DNA of 64,000 nucleotides from Buddleja alternifolia (Eukaryota > Streptophyta > Magnoliopsida > Lamiales > Scrophulariaceae), in NCBI GenBank assembly GCA_019426215.1, contig CM033397.1:30940480-31004479 (forward strand). Reading direction: 5' to 3'. A model generated the notes under the pieces. That model was not told the DNA's origin and ran no database searches. It was given only the letters and a program-made list of their open reading frames with translations. Positions 1 to 10,983 of this stretch are shown piece by piece. The stretch's first letter is position 1, and each line of letters opens with the position of its first letter. The position numbers were made by a program, and so were the translations under genes.

Positions 1-480
1 TCAGCATGGCACTTAGGAGTTTAACTCCAAACCCATTGCCTAGGATAAAGAAGTGCAACCTGCAAGTTGTAGCAAAAGGTTAAGCCGGGCTTTTAATGAT
101 TCCTATACTGTCATGTAAATGAAGTGGAGTATGACAGGATACTCTTAAATAGGAAGTCACCTATGTAAGTGTGAGGTGTAGGCCGCCTCAACATTGGGTA
201 AAATGTAAACACTTATGAATCCAAGAAGGGGTGCCACGGCCAAAATGGACCCAACAGTGAGAACGAAATCTGTTCGAGAGACTATGGTGTGAATATCATT
301 GTCTTGGTTTACACAAACGGCTGAACAATTCAAGACATCACGTTCATTGGGCAGCTTAGTAAATCCGATGATATTTCACTAAGAAAGGTTCAAAGCCAAA
401 AGCTACCTCTTCTGATGCTATAGTTTTTCACCCGAACTCTCAATGTGTCTGCATATGTTAATTTCATTCGTGTGGGGGAT
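1..480 (+). mobile_element. 3' internal noncoding end of a Ty1/copia element (partial)
   Basis: This stretch has no ORF worth calling. It runs straight into a polypurine tract (tgtgggggat, 471-480) that abuts a TG-starting LTR, so it is the region between pol and the 3' LTR of a plus-strand copia element whose body lies left of the window. Assignment rests on the polypurine tract and LTR, not on coding sequence. Confidence 0.6.
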
Positions 481-1216
481 TGTTGGAAATCGGATAGAAA
501 TAAAGTTCGTGTGACGTACTTACGGTAACAAATTCGAATAACACATGTGCATTTCGAGTTTCTCTAATCCGAGTTTGGACGAATAGGAAATTAATGTTGA
601 AGTTGTGGTTTGAAATCTGTGGGTTTACCGTGTATTTCTTCTGATTCAATGGTGTAAACGAGGAGGAATTAAAGATACTACCCATTACGATCGCTGGCCA
701 TGATTGTACGAGCTGTATTTTTAACACACATGTGATTGGCCATTACATGTGAGTCATTAATGACATCTTATGTGAGTCAATAATAACATCACATGAAGAG
801 TCAATAATGACATTACATGAAGAGTCATTAAAAATAATTTAATGACTCTTATGCCCCTCTTAACACCTATAAAAACACCCCTTTGAATGATCATTTCTTC
901 CAAGAGAGAATTACAATTCCTCTTCATGTTTGGTTCTTTCTCTGGAATTAGTTATCCGGGAATAACAAATTCGAGAATTGAATCATTTTGTTATTGAGAG
1001 TTCGAAACAGGGTTTCGTTCGTGGGTCTCGGTTTTGAGTGGTTCAATCCCGAGAAGAATCGTTGTATCTTGGGACACAAATTGCAGGAACCCGTACCACC
1101 AATAGCAGGGCTATAGCGGGGCAATATTGTGTTAAGGATAGAGAGTCCAACTCTCGCCTCGATTCAGATTTTGCATATCCATTTTATCACAGTCAAATTA
1201 TTCATTTTCACCAACA
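481..1216 (+). repeat. 3' LTR of the truncated-by-window copia element
   Basis: The sequence begins TGTTGG immediately after the polypurine tract and the best end is CCAACA at 1211-1216, giving a 6-bp inverted terminus and a 736-bp LTR. It holds a TATAAAAA box at 868-875. A cluster of related short repeats (agtcaataatgacatcacatgaag-like, about 730-830) lies just upstream and may be enhancer-type repeats. The 5' LTR is outside the window, so neither the right end nor a target duplication can be verified. Confidence 0.6.
868..875 (+). promoter_or_regulatory. TATA box of the copia LTR
   Basis: TATAAAAA lies roughly in the middle of the LTR, followed by a short C-rich stretch. It is the expected place for the U3/R junction promoter of an LTR. 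Confidence 0.5.
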
Positions 1217-1867
1217 CGATTGAATTAAGAATCAAACCTAACTTATACTTCAATTTTCAAACTTGTAAAAAAATAAGTTTGGTAACAACTAACAAGAAGT
1301 CCTTGATAGGCTCCACTCAATTTTTAACACTCCCCATCATGGGGAGTGGGGACCCCATGTACTAAGACTGAAAATTTTGCTACTCCCTAAAAATTGAAGG
1401 TTTGGCAGACAAGACACATTGGGGTTTGGTAAAATATAAGGTGGAGATTTAAGCTCAATTCGAAGGATTATAAATAATAAAATATGTACAAAAATATTAA
1501 AAATTATTGAAAGTTCGACTCGAATTTTACGCAATTATTGGAGTTTAATCCAATTATCAATCAAACCAAATTTAAAATTATTTACCCAAAATTTATTAAT
1601 CTAGGTTCTTTGTTCAAATTGAGGTTGACATAAGTTCTGGCTCTCCCTTTCTTTATGGAACTAGATGAAGTTTTTATGACTCAAAATTATAACTATCAAT
1701 TCGAGTTTATCGGATTAGATATTTAAAGTATTTCCTTCATCTTAAATTTAAAAATATATTAAAATTATTTTTTAAAGATCGATAAAAAATAGTAGAATCT
1801 TTACAGCTCCACTCATGGGAAGTTGAAATTTTGGGATTATTTAGAAATCAATCAGTTAGCATACATC
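1217..1867. other. Intergenic, no gene seen
   Basis: AT-rich sequence between the copia LTR and a hAT MITE. No supported ORF. The only structure noticed is a 21-bp near-perfect palindrome at 1328-1348 (10-bp stem, 1-nt centre, cactccccat/atggggagtg). Confidence 0.5.
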
Positions 1868-2307
1868 TAGGGATGGCAACGGGACGGGAATGGGACGGGT
1901 TGGGCAAGACTCATTTCCCGTCCCGTTAAAAAAAAATTGGACCCGAACCCGTCCCGGACCCGGTCATTTCCCGGTCCCGCCCAGACCCGTCCCTGACCCG
2001 GTCATTTCCCGGCGGGTCCGGGTCCTTCCCATTGCCCCCCGACCGCCCCTTCTTCTTCTTCCTTTTTTTTTCTTTTTCTTCTTCTTCTTCCTGTTTTTTT
2101 CTTTCTCCCCACCGGCTCCTCCTTCTTCTTCCTATTTTTTTATTCTTCTTCTCCCCCCAACATATATAGGTGGACACTTTTGTCTCCCACTATACAAAAG
2201 TGTCCACCACTACATATATAATAATATATATATATATATATACACTAACAACACATATATATATATATATATATAATTTACTACATATATAATAATATAT
2301 ATACACT

Positions 2308-2344
<37 letters not shown>

Positions 2345-2539
2345 AAAAATATTATAATTATTTTGACCGGGACCGGGTCCGGGTCCGGGACGGGTATCGA
2401 TTGGACTCGTTTCCCGTCCCGGACCCGGCCGAGTCTTGATTTTCGATACCCGGACTCAGACCCGGTCCCCTTTTTTTGGACTCATTCCCGTCCCATTAGG
2501 GACGGGTACTCATTAGACCCGGTCCCATTGCCATCCCTA
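1868..2539. mobile_element. hAT-type nonautonomous element (MITE), 672 bp
   Basis: The ends are inverted copies of TAGGGATGGCAA (start TAGGGATGGCAACGGGACGG; end CCCATTGCCATCCCTA). An identical 8-bp target duplication, catacatc, flanks it at 1860-1867 and 2540-2547. Eight-base duplications with TAGGG-type termini are typical of the hAT superfamily. Both subterminal regions are packed with gggacggg/cccggtccc repeats, and the core is polypyrimidine plus (TA)n. The ORFs that cross it are low-complexity (proline/arginine or phenylalanine runs) and are not genes. No transposase is present. Confidence 0.85.
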
Positions 2540-2584
2540 CATACATCTAGGGGATTTAGCCAATAATTAGAATAATGATTAATT

Positions 2585-2935
2585 TATTATGAATAATTAT
2601 TTGTAGATGTCTATTCATCTCCCAATTTCTTTATGACCACTTAACTTTAATCATTCATCTCCCAATTTCTTTATGACCACTTAACTTTAATCATTATGTC
2701 TACTCATCTCCCAAAAACTCTTCATCTCCATGACTTTTCATTTTTCATCATGAGTAAATATAATTTACTCTTTAGGTAATAAACCTTTGGTATTCTAGTT
2801 TTGTGCCTATAAATAGGCAATGACATTGTATTGTAAATATATACAAGAATATCAGTAAAAGAGTTCTCTACTTAATTCTCTCATTCTCTCATTTTATTCT
2901 GTCAACTTTATAATATTTGAGTTTATTTCATAACA
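2585..2935 (+). repeat. 5' LTR of copia element 2
   Basis: Matches 7923-8273 along its full length. It starts TATTATGAA and ends TTCATAACA, so the outer pair is TA...CA rather than TG...CA; the same TA is present in the 3' copy. It contains a 40-bp tandem duplication (2613-2652 and 2653-2692) shared by both LTRs. Confidence 0.9.
2808..2815 (+). promoter_or_regulatory. TATA box in 5' LTR of copia element 2
   Basis: TATAAATA lies inside a near-palindrome gcctataaataggc; the 3' LTR has the same box at 8146-8153. Likely U3 promoter. Confidence 0.55.
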
Positions 2936-3324
2936 CGTTATCAGCACGATTCGTCTCAAGGTGTTAATCATTTTGAAATTTGGCTAAAGATATACATGGG
3001 ATACTCAACGTATGATGTAAAATCCATTGAGAGATTTTCATGAGTTATTATGAGTTTGTAAAGAAAATTGATGGACAAGATTTTTAAAACAAAGCAAGAA
3101 GAAAAGGTAAAGAAAAGGTACGTATATTTCAATATTTAACAAAAATAGAAATATGCAATAATTCTCTTGATGTTTGCAAAGAAGACATATGTATATGTGC
3201 ATATATTTGATTAGTATTATTCTTTTGAATAATCCTATCAAGTTGAAAATATTTTAAGAAGTTGAATGATTGTTATGTTATTCATTTTATACTTTGATAA
3301 TAGTATTATATTGATGAATCTTGA

Positions 3325-3900
3325 AAAAACTTGACTTTGTGACTCTTGATATTACGAGGAAAAATTATTTTTCTTGGGCGTTAGATGTTGAAATTCATCT
3401 TGATGCAAATAACTATGCTCCATTCCCTGAAGTGAATGTGTTGAGTAATATATAAATTCATATATGCAAATAACTATACTCCATTCCCTGAAATGAATGT
3501 GTTGAGCAATATATAATTATTTTAATCATGAGTCCCGTCCAACTAGTTCTGCTACATTCCCTGAAGTGAAAGTAGCAGCATATAACTATTTTAATCATTA
3601 AAGAAATCATGGACGTGGACGTGGTCGTGGATATGATTATGGAAATCGTGGTGGTTATTCAAAGAATACATCTTTCCACCAGAAGTGGAAAAATAATGAA
3701 GAGAAACATGAAAATGGCCAAAATAGCAAATTTGTGAAAAATTTATGCTATCGTTGTGGTAGTAAAGGTCATTGGTCATGTATCTGTCGTATACCAAAAC
3801 ATCTTGTTGACCTTTACCAATAATCGCTAAAAAGTAAAAGAAAGAAAATAGAAACAAATTTTGTTTTTGAAGAAGTCAATTCTGATCATGGCCGATTTTG
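3325..3900 (+). pseudogene. gag remnant of copia element 2
   Basis: Near 3355-3410 the translation resembles the start of plant copia Gag (SWALDVEIHLDAN). Near 3600-3790 there is an Arg/Gly-rich stretch followed by a CCHC zinc knuckle (CYRCGSKGHWSCIC). The middle of Gag is missing. In its place is a 61-bp tandem duplication (3404-3464, then about 3465-3523) and a third, weaker copy. Gag would package the element RNA; this copy cannot encode it. Confidence 0.7.
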
Positions 3901-4166
3901 ATGACACTCATTTAGATGTTGCTGATTTCTTTGATGATCCTAATGAAAAAAATTGATCACTTGATTGGAGATTGAAGTGTTCAAAAATAAATTTGTTAAA
4001 TTTTAATTCTAGTACTTTATAAATAAATATTTAAGCAGAATGAATTTATTCATAAGATTATCGTTTCTCATATTAAACAATATTGTTTGGTATTGATTTA
4101 TTTCTTTTTATGTTTCAATAAAGAATGAGTATTTAGTCGATCAGCAGCAACATCAATAATGAAGAT

Positions 4167-6061
4167 ATGTGTCTCGCTGATAGTGCCACAACTCACACCA
4201 TTCTCAAGAATAAAAAATACTTCTCTTATTTAGTAATGCAAAAAGCCAATGTTAGTACTATATCAGGTAGGACAAAGTTAATTGAAGGCTCCGGCAGAGC
4301 TAATATATTGTTACCCGGAGGAACACAATTTTATATTGATGAAGCATTATATTCTACTAAGTCTCAAAGAAATTTACTAAGCTTCAAAGATATCCGCCGC
4401 AATGGATATCATATTGAGACAACAAGTGATGGCAATATTGAGTATCTTTACATCATTAATACAATATCTGGTAACAAATGTATATTGAAAAAATTGCCTG
4501 CATTTTCCTCCGGTTTGTACTACACGCATATATCTACTATTGAAACACATGTTATCGTAAACCAGAAGTTTACGAATCAAAATAAGTTTGTTATTTGGCA
4601 TGATCGGTTGGGCCATCTCGGATCAATTATGATGCGAAAGATAATTGAGAATTCATGTGGTCATCCATTGAAGAGCCAGCAGATTCTTCAATCGAATGAT
4701 TTCTCATGTGCTGCTTGTTCACAAGGAAAGTTGATTATTCGACCATCAACAACAAAAGTAGGAAGTGAATCTCTTACGTTTTTGGAACGCATTCAGGCGA
4801 TATTTGTGGACCAATACACCCGTCGTGTGGACCATTTAGATATTTTATAGTTTTAATTGATGCATCAACAAGATGGTCACATGTATCTTTGTTATCAACT
4901 CGCAACCTGGCGTTTGCGAGATTGCTTGCTCAAATGATAAGACTAAGAACACATTTTCCTGATTATCCAATTAAGAAGATACGCCTTGGTAATGCGGGTG
5001 AATTTACTTCCAAAACGTTCAATGACTATTGTATGTCTATTGGAATTGATGTTGAACATCCTGTAGCACATGTTCATACACAAAACGGTCTAGCAGAATC
5101 GTTTATTAAGCGTCTGCAGTTAATTGCAAGACCTTTACTTATGAGATCAAAACTTCCTATTTCTTGTTGGGGACATGCTATTTTGCATGCAACAGCACTT
5201 ATTCGCATAAGGCCAACAAGTTATCATAAATTCTTTCCATTACACTTGGTTTGTGGTTAGGAACCAAATATTTCCCATCTAAGAATTTTTGGATGTGCGG
5301 TATATGTTCCAATTGCTCCACCACAACGCACTAAGATGGGTCCTCAAAGGAAATTGGGAATATATGTTGGATTCGATTCTCCATCGATAATAAAGTATCT
5401 AGAGCCATTGACTGGAGATTTATTAACGGCTCGATTTGCTGATTGTCATTTTGATGAATCAGATTTCCCAACATTAGGGGGAGAAAATAAGCAGCTGGAA
5501 AAGAAAATTAGTTGGAATGAATTATCTTTATCTCATCTTGATCCTCGAACAAAACAAAGTGAACTGGAAGTTCAAAAGATAATTCACTTGCAAGGTTTAG
5601 CTAACCAACTGCCAGACGTATTTACTGACCTAAAGAAAGTGACTAAGTCACATGTACCAGCTGTTTATGCTCCAGTAAGAATTGTTTTCCTTAAAGGACA
5701 AAGTAATGAGTCTACTGCACGCCTGAAGCGTGGTAGACCTATCGGTTCCAAAGATAGTCATCCTCGAAAAAGAAAAGGAGCTAAGAATCAAGATGGTCTA
5801 ATCGAGGATAAAATAACTCCAGAAGAGTCCCCAGTCATAACTAATATTTCGGTTCCAGAAGAACCTCAGGTACCTGAAAATTGTGAAAATAATGAGATCT
5901 CAATAGATTATGTTATGAACGGGAAACGATGGAATCGAAATGAAGTCAACGTTGACGATAAATTTGCATATAATGTAGCGCTAAATATGATGAATGATAA
6001 TGAGGATCAAGAACCAAAGACTGTTAATGAATGTCAACAAAGAAATGAATGGCCAAAATGA
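4167..6061 (+). pseudogene. pol N-terminal half: protease and integrase, copia element 2
   Basis: The aspartic protease signature is visible as LADSATTH at the start. The GAG-pre-integrase/zinc-binding part follows (HDRLGHLGS ... CAACSQGK), then integrase core (GNAGEFTSKTFNDYC, and HTQNGLAESFIKRL with the E of the DDE triad). A frameshift near 4790-4890 separates the zinc region from the core, and an in-frame TAG at 5258-5260 breaks the chain again. The stretch to 6061 is the variable integrase C-terminus and linker. Family function is cDNA integration; this copy is inactive by inspection. Confidence 0.85.
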
Positions 6062-7704
6062 AAAGACGCAATGAGGGCAGAGTTAAACTCGCTTGAACAA
6101 GCAAAAAGTTTTTGGACCTGTAGTCCGTACACCTGAAGATGTAAAAGTTTTTGGACTTGTAGTCCGTACACCTGAAGATGTAAAGCCAGTAGGATACAAA
6201 TGGGTATTTATGCGAAAACGAAATGAAAAAAGTGAAATTGTAAGATATAAGGCACGTCTTGTTGCCCAAGGGTTTTCGCAACGACCTGGCATAGATATGA
6301 GGAGACTGATTCTCCTGTGGTGGATGCAACTACTTTTCTTTATATAATAAGTCTGGCAGTGCATGAAAAACTTGATTTGCGTCTAATGGATGTTGTTACA
6401 GCCTATTTGTATGGCTCGCTTGATAATGATATATATATGAAAATCCCTGAAGGATTTAATATGCCTGAAGCTGATATATATATGAAAATCCCTGAAAGAT
6501 TTAATATGCCTGAAGCATATAATTCAAGTTCTCGAGAACATTATTCAATTAAATTAAGTAAGTCATTGTATGGACTGAAACAATCTGGACGAATGTGGTA
6601 TAATCGTCTCAGTAAATATTTGTTGAAGGAAGGATATAAGAATGAATCTGTCCTTGTATTTTCATAAAAAGATCTGGAAATGAGTTTGTTATAATTACAG
6701 TTTATGTTGACGATTTAAATATTGTTGGAACTCCTGAAGAGATTTCAAAAACTGTTAATTGCTTGAAGAAAGAATTTGAGATGAAAGATCTTGGAAGAAC
6801 AAAATTTTGCCTTGGGTTGCAAATTGAATATTTAAATAATGGAATTTTTATGTATCAAGACGCTTATATATCAAAGGTGCTAAAACGTTTCTACATGGAT
6901 AAATCACATCCATTGAGCACCCCGATGGTCGTAAGGTCACTAGATGGGAACAAAGATCCTTTTCGACCTCGAGAAAGTGATGAAGAACTACTTGGTCCTG
7001 AAGTACCATATCTAAGTGCAATCGGTGCACTAATGTATCTTGCTTGTCACACTCGACCTGATATAGCATTCGCTGTTAATCTATTAGCAAGATATAGTTC
7101 TTCTCCTACACGAAGGCATTGGAATGGGGTTAAACAAGTACTCCGCTACCTTAGAGGAACAATCGATATGGGCTTATTTTATTCAAATGTACCCAAGTCC
7201 GAATTGGTTGGATATGCAGATGCTGGATGTATGTCTAATCCTCATAATGGTCGTTCACAAACGGGCTATTTATTTACATGTGGTGGCACAGCCATTTCAT
7301 GGCGATCTATGAAACAAACTATATCGGCCACATCATCTAATCATGCAGAAATCTTGGCTATTCACGAGGTAAGTCGAGAATGTGTTTGGTTAAGATCCAT
7401 GATTCAACACATTCGAGGGACTTGTGGTTTATCTTCTGGAAAAATGATCCCGACGATCTTATATGAAAATAATTCCGCATGTATCGCACAATTGAAAGAA
7501 GGGTACATTAAAGGAGATAGAACAAAACATATTTCACCAAAGTTCTTTTTCACCCATGATCTTCAGAAGAATGGTGATATTAATGTTCAACAAATCCGTT
7601 CCAGTGATAATCTTGCTGATTTGTTCACCAAGGCACTTCCCACAGCAACGTTTGAAAAACTAGTCTACAATATTGGAGTACGTAGACTTAAAGATCTTGA
7701 CTGA
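6062..7704 (+). pseudogene. pol C-terminal half: reverse transcriptase and RNase H, copia element 2
   Basis: RT begins around [20 protein letters not shown] and continues through SLYGLKQSGRMWYNRL to a YVDD-containing box (TVYVDDLNIVG, near 6701). RNase H follows (LVGYADAGCMSNPHNGRSQTG, then HAEILAIHEVSRE) and ends at 7704 just before the polypurine tract. Two in-frame tandem duplications are visible: 39 bp at 6108-6185, and 45 bp at 6428-6517, which repeats DIYMKIPEGFNMPEA. There are frameshifts near 6310-6320 and a stop at 6665-6667. Confidence 0.85.
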
Positions 7705-7922
7705 TATTGTCATGAGGGGGAGATAATACGCGCTGCACTCTTTTTCCCTTAACCAAGGTTTTTCCCACTGGGTTTTCATGGTAAGGTTTTTAATGAGGCA
7801 GCATCTGATTACGTATTGATATGTACTCTTTTTCGTTCACTAGGTTTTTGTCCCATTATTGGGTTTTTCCTAGTAAGGTTTTAATGAGGCATATTTTTAT
7901 GTGATAGACATCCAAGGGGGAG

Positions 7923-8273
7923 TATTATGAATAATTATTTGTGGATGTCTATTCATCTCCCAATTTCTTTATGGCCACTTAACTTTAATCATTCATCTCC
8001 CAATTTCTTTATGGCCACTTAACTTTAATCATTATGTCTACTCATCTCCCAAAAACTCTTCATTTCCATGACTTTTCATTTTTCATCATGAGTAAATATA
8101 ATTTAATCTTTAGTTAATAAACCTTTGGTATTCTAGTTTTGTGCCTATAAATAGGCAATGATATTGTATTGTAAATATAGACAAGAATATCAGTAAAAGA
8201 GTTCTCTACTTAATTATCTCATTCTCTCATTTTATTCTCTCAACTTTATAATATTTGAGTTTATTTCATAACA
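7923..8273 (+). repeat. 3' LTR of copia element 2
   Basis: Preceded by the polypurine tract ccaagggggag (7912-7922). Same length as the 5' LTR, same TA start and ATAACA end, same 40-bp internal duplication. Followed by the taatt target copy. Confidence 0.9.
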
Positions 8274-8384
8274 TAATTGACTAGTTATTTGATTTATTTA
8301 TAAAGTTGTTCAACTTCTAGTGTAAAGACCTGGATGTCTGGAATATAAAAGGCGAATGTAGCACATTTTTAAACAAGGAACATT

Positions 8385-9123
8385 TTCGGGTTATTTGCAT
8401 CCACATCTCTTTAGCTATTGCATTTTGGCAAAAATCTCTCCTTATATATAAAATTTTGGCATCCACCACCTTTATGTGTAAAAAATTATATAAACTACTT
8501 TTTACCCTTAGTTTATATATTTTTCCCCTATTGTCTATTTTTCATTTTATTCCTTTCCTTTTCTTATTATGTAAAAATAAGAAAGAAATATAAGTTAAGC
8601 TCATGAAATTATTAATTAAAAATAATAATAAATAGTTTTTTTATTAGAGTAGTTATAACAAATAATATTTTAAAGGAAAGATTACTAATCCCCTCTCCAA
8701 AAGGAAAAAAAAATAGATTTTTATAAAATAAATACAGCATTTTTTCCATCTCAAATATTCATTTCACTATCTTTTCATTCGAAAAAACACTACAAATACA
8801 AATGTAAAAATTGAAAGAGTACTTTTATTTAAATCTCTTTGTTTAAGGACCCATAAATGATTTTGGATTAAAATATATAGAAATTTTAAATAAATAATAT
8901 AAAAATAAATAAAAATTAAGAAAATAATACAACAAAAACTCGAGTTCAAAAAAGAGCACATTCCGCGCTGCTCGGGGCGCGGAATGGGCAGATTCCGCGC
9001 TCGGGTAGCGCGGAATGTAACTTTTTTTTTTTTAATATAGTTGCCCATTCCGCGTTCGGGGGAGCGCGGAATGGGCATAAATATTATTTTTTTATTGCAT
9101 TCCGTTGTCAGGACAGCGGAATG

Positions 9124-9170
<47 letters not shown>
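8385..9170. repeat. Outer left arm of the foldback palindrome, with four GC-rich hairpins
   Basis: AT-rich sequence ending in four short perfect or near-perfect inverted repeats built on attccgcgc/gcgcggaat: 8959-8986, 8992-9016, 9043-9076 and 9097-9124. It closes with (CA)n and (TA)n tracts. ORFs drawn across it have no independent support. Confidence 0.7.
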
Positions 9171-9176
<6 letters not shown>

Positions 9177-10653
9177 TGGATCAAATACATCTCTATACTT
9201 TAGATAAGATATAAGACCCAATCTAGACCATTTAAACCATTTGATCTCAAGGTCCATAATTAAAGTCATTATTTCGGTTTTAATCTTTAATTTAATGATG
9301 ATAGGGGCATTTTAGTCAGTAGGTCTAACAAACCCATGCAAATATCATGCTGGATTAAAATCAAATCTCACTTATTGAGCGCATAACAAATTCTCTTTCT
9401 CCAATTGGTTCTTTCTTTCCAATTAAAATTCGATCAGTTCACAGAATGTAAAATATCTACATTATTCATCATCGAATTCAATTAATCATCAAGCTCGATT
9501 CATCATCATCGTCAAACTCAATCCGATGGATGCAAGTAGAACGGCGATTTGATATCTACTGCAATACTTTGTGATTTCTCAACTTGCTGTATATTTACAG
9601 TAGATGCCAAACCCTCTTGACTTGCAGAATCATTGGCCATGGCTAAAAGGAAAGAAAAAGAAAAAGAAAGTGGAAGCTATGCTAGGAATCATTGACCATG
9701 TCATATTCGTAGTGTTGGTCGGCATTACATACATACATACAGAATAGAAGAAGACAGGGAGAGAAGAAAGGAAGAAGGGGAAGAAAACATCACAATTAGT
9801 GATTTTAAACCATTATACAGTAGTTTATAACACATTATACAGTAGTTTATAAACCATTATACAGTAACTACAACGGTGATATACAGTGTGTGATTAGTCA
9901 CATACAATTAGTGATTTCAAACCATTATACAGTATCTTATAAGCCATTATACAGTATGTTAGAACACATTATACAATATGTTATAACATATTTATACAGT
10001 ATGTAATTTAAGTAATTACAAATTCTTCAGATAATTAACTGAATTGAACACCAACAAATTCAAAGCCGCGGACGTAAGAGGGGTGATGGAAACTCGTAGC
10101 AAAACTTCTCATACAAGTAAATTAAGTAACTTCCAGGTACACTGCGTGCTCGGATACATACTAGCTTTGACATTATTAATTTGCTCATATATATCTCCAT
10201 TTATACATTCTGTCATGTGCCACACCACAGGAACACACAAATCCCATCCCATGCATGCCATAGAGTTTCTATAAATAAATGTCAATCTCCAGCATATTAG
10301 TTTCTCAATTCGATATATATAAATACACTATATAACATATTAAAAACATTTAATTATATAGTATGTTATAACACATTATACAGTATATGATAACACATTA
10401 TATAGTGTGTGTTTATATATCATGCACACACTGTATGATGCCGAGGCTCTTCATTCTCTCGGTGTTTTCTTTGATTCTTTGTGCTCGAGACTCCTCATAC
10501 TCTCCATTGCCTATTATTGATTTTTCTTCTTCTTGTTTGCTCTTGTCAGAGTTTTTGGGTCTTCCTCTGCTACTGGTGCTCACCATTGCTGCTCTATCTC
10601 TCTCTTTCTGTGTAATGTTCAAATATTTGATTTTTCAAATTTGTTTGCAAGGT

Positions 10654-10696
<43 letters not shown>

Positions 10697-10940
10697 TAGA
10701 TAGAGAGAGAGAGAGAGAGAAAGTAATAAAAAGGATGATGAATAACGTAAATAAAGGAGATTTTAGGAGAAATTCTGTTCCCTTTTTTGTTTCATTTTTG
10801 ACTATTATACCCCTTATTCAATTGGAATCAATTTTTCGGCTTTTTTTTTTGCTTCTTTTTTGGGCTGTTGGATTTAATGGATCCAATGGTGTAGATTTGG
10901 TCTTATATCTTATCTAACATAGGGTGTGTATTTGATCTTG

Positions 10941-10945
<5 letters not shown>
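9171..10945. mobile_element. TIR element inserted in a (TA)n microsatellite, 1775 bp
   Basis: The left end agggtatggatcaaataca is repeated inverted at the right end (tgtatttgatcttgaccct). The similarity continues inward (ttagataagatataagac). Both sides are pure (TA)n (about 9143-9170 and 10946-10979). It splits the left arm of the surrounding palindrome. Inside are clusters of a roughly 20-bp motif, cattatacagtatgttataa (about 9811-9875, 9915-10010, 10362-10410), and a GA microsatellite (10656-10719). There is no transposase. Target choice recalls TA-microsatellite-inserting elements such as rice Micron; family assignment is inference. Confidence 0.65.

Positions 10946-10979
<34 letters not shown>

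Positions 10980-10983
<4 letters not shown>

Larger units (their letters stand above)
2585..8273 (+). mobile_element. Complete but dead Ty1/copia retrotransposon, 5689 bp
   Basis: Two LTRs of equal length (351 bp) flank gag and pol remnants in the copia order protease, integrase, reverse transcriptase, RNase H. The flanking target duplication is taatt (2580-2584 and 8274-8278). By eye the LTRs differ at about ten positions (roughly 3%), so insertion is old but not ancient. The reading frame is broken many times, and gag is mostly deleted. The presumed primer-binding site just after the 5' LTR (ttatcagcacga, about 2938-2949) is not the usual tggtatcagagc. Confidence 0.9.

Noticed and set aside
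1890..2276. A 128-aa ORF rich in Pro, Phe and Ile
   Set aside because: It is a reading of the GC-rich ends, polypyrimidine tract and (TA)n of the hAT MITE; no protein-like composition.
8767..9144. A 125-aa minus-strand ORF with repeated 'PIPRSPERGM' phrases, mirrored at 12940-13143
   Set aside because: The phrases come from the GC-rich hairpins of the palindrome arms, read on opposite strands; not a conserved protein.
10387..10917. A 176-aa ORF with an RERERERD run
   Set aside because: The run is a GA microsatellite inside the nested TIR element; the rest has no family resemblance.
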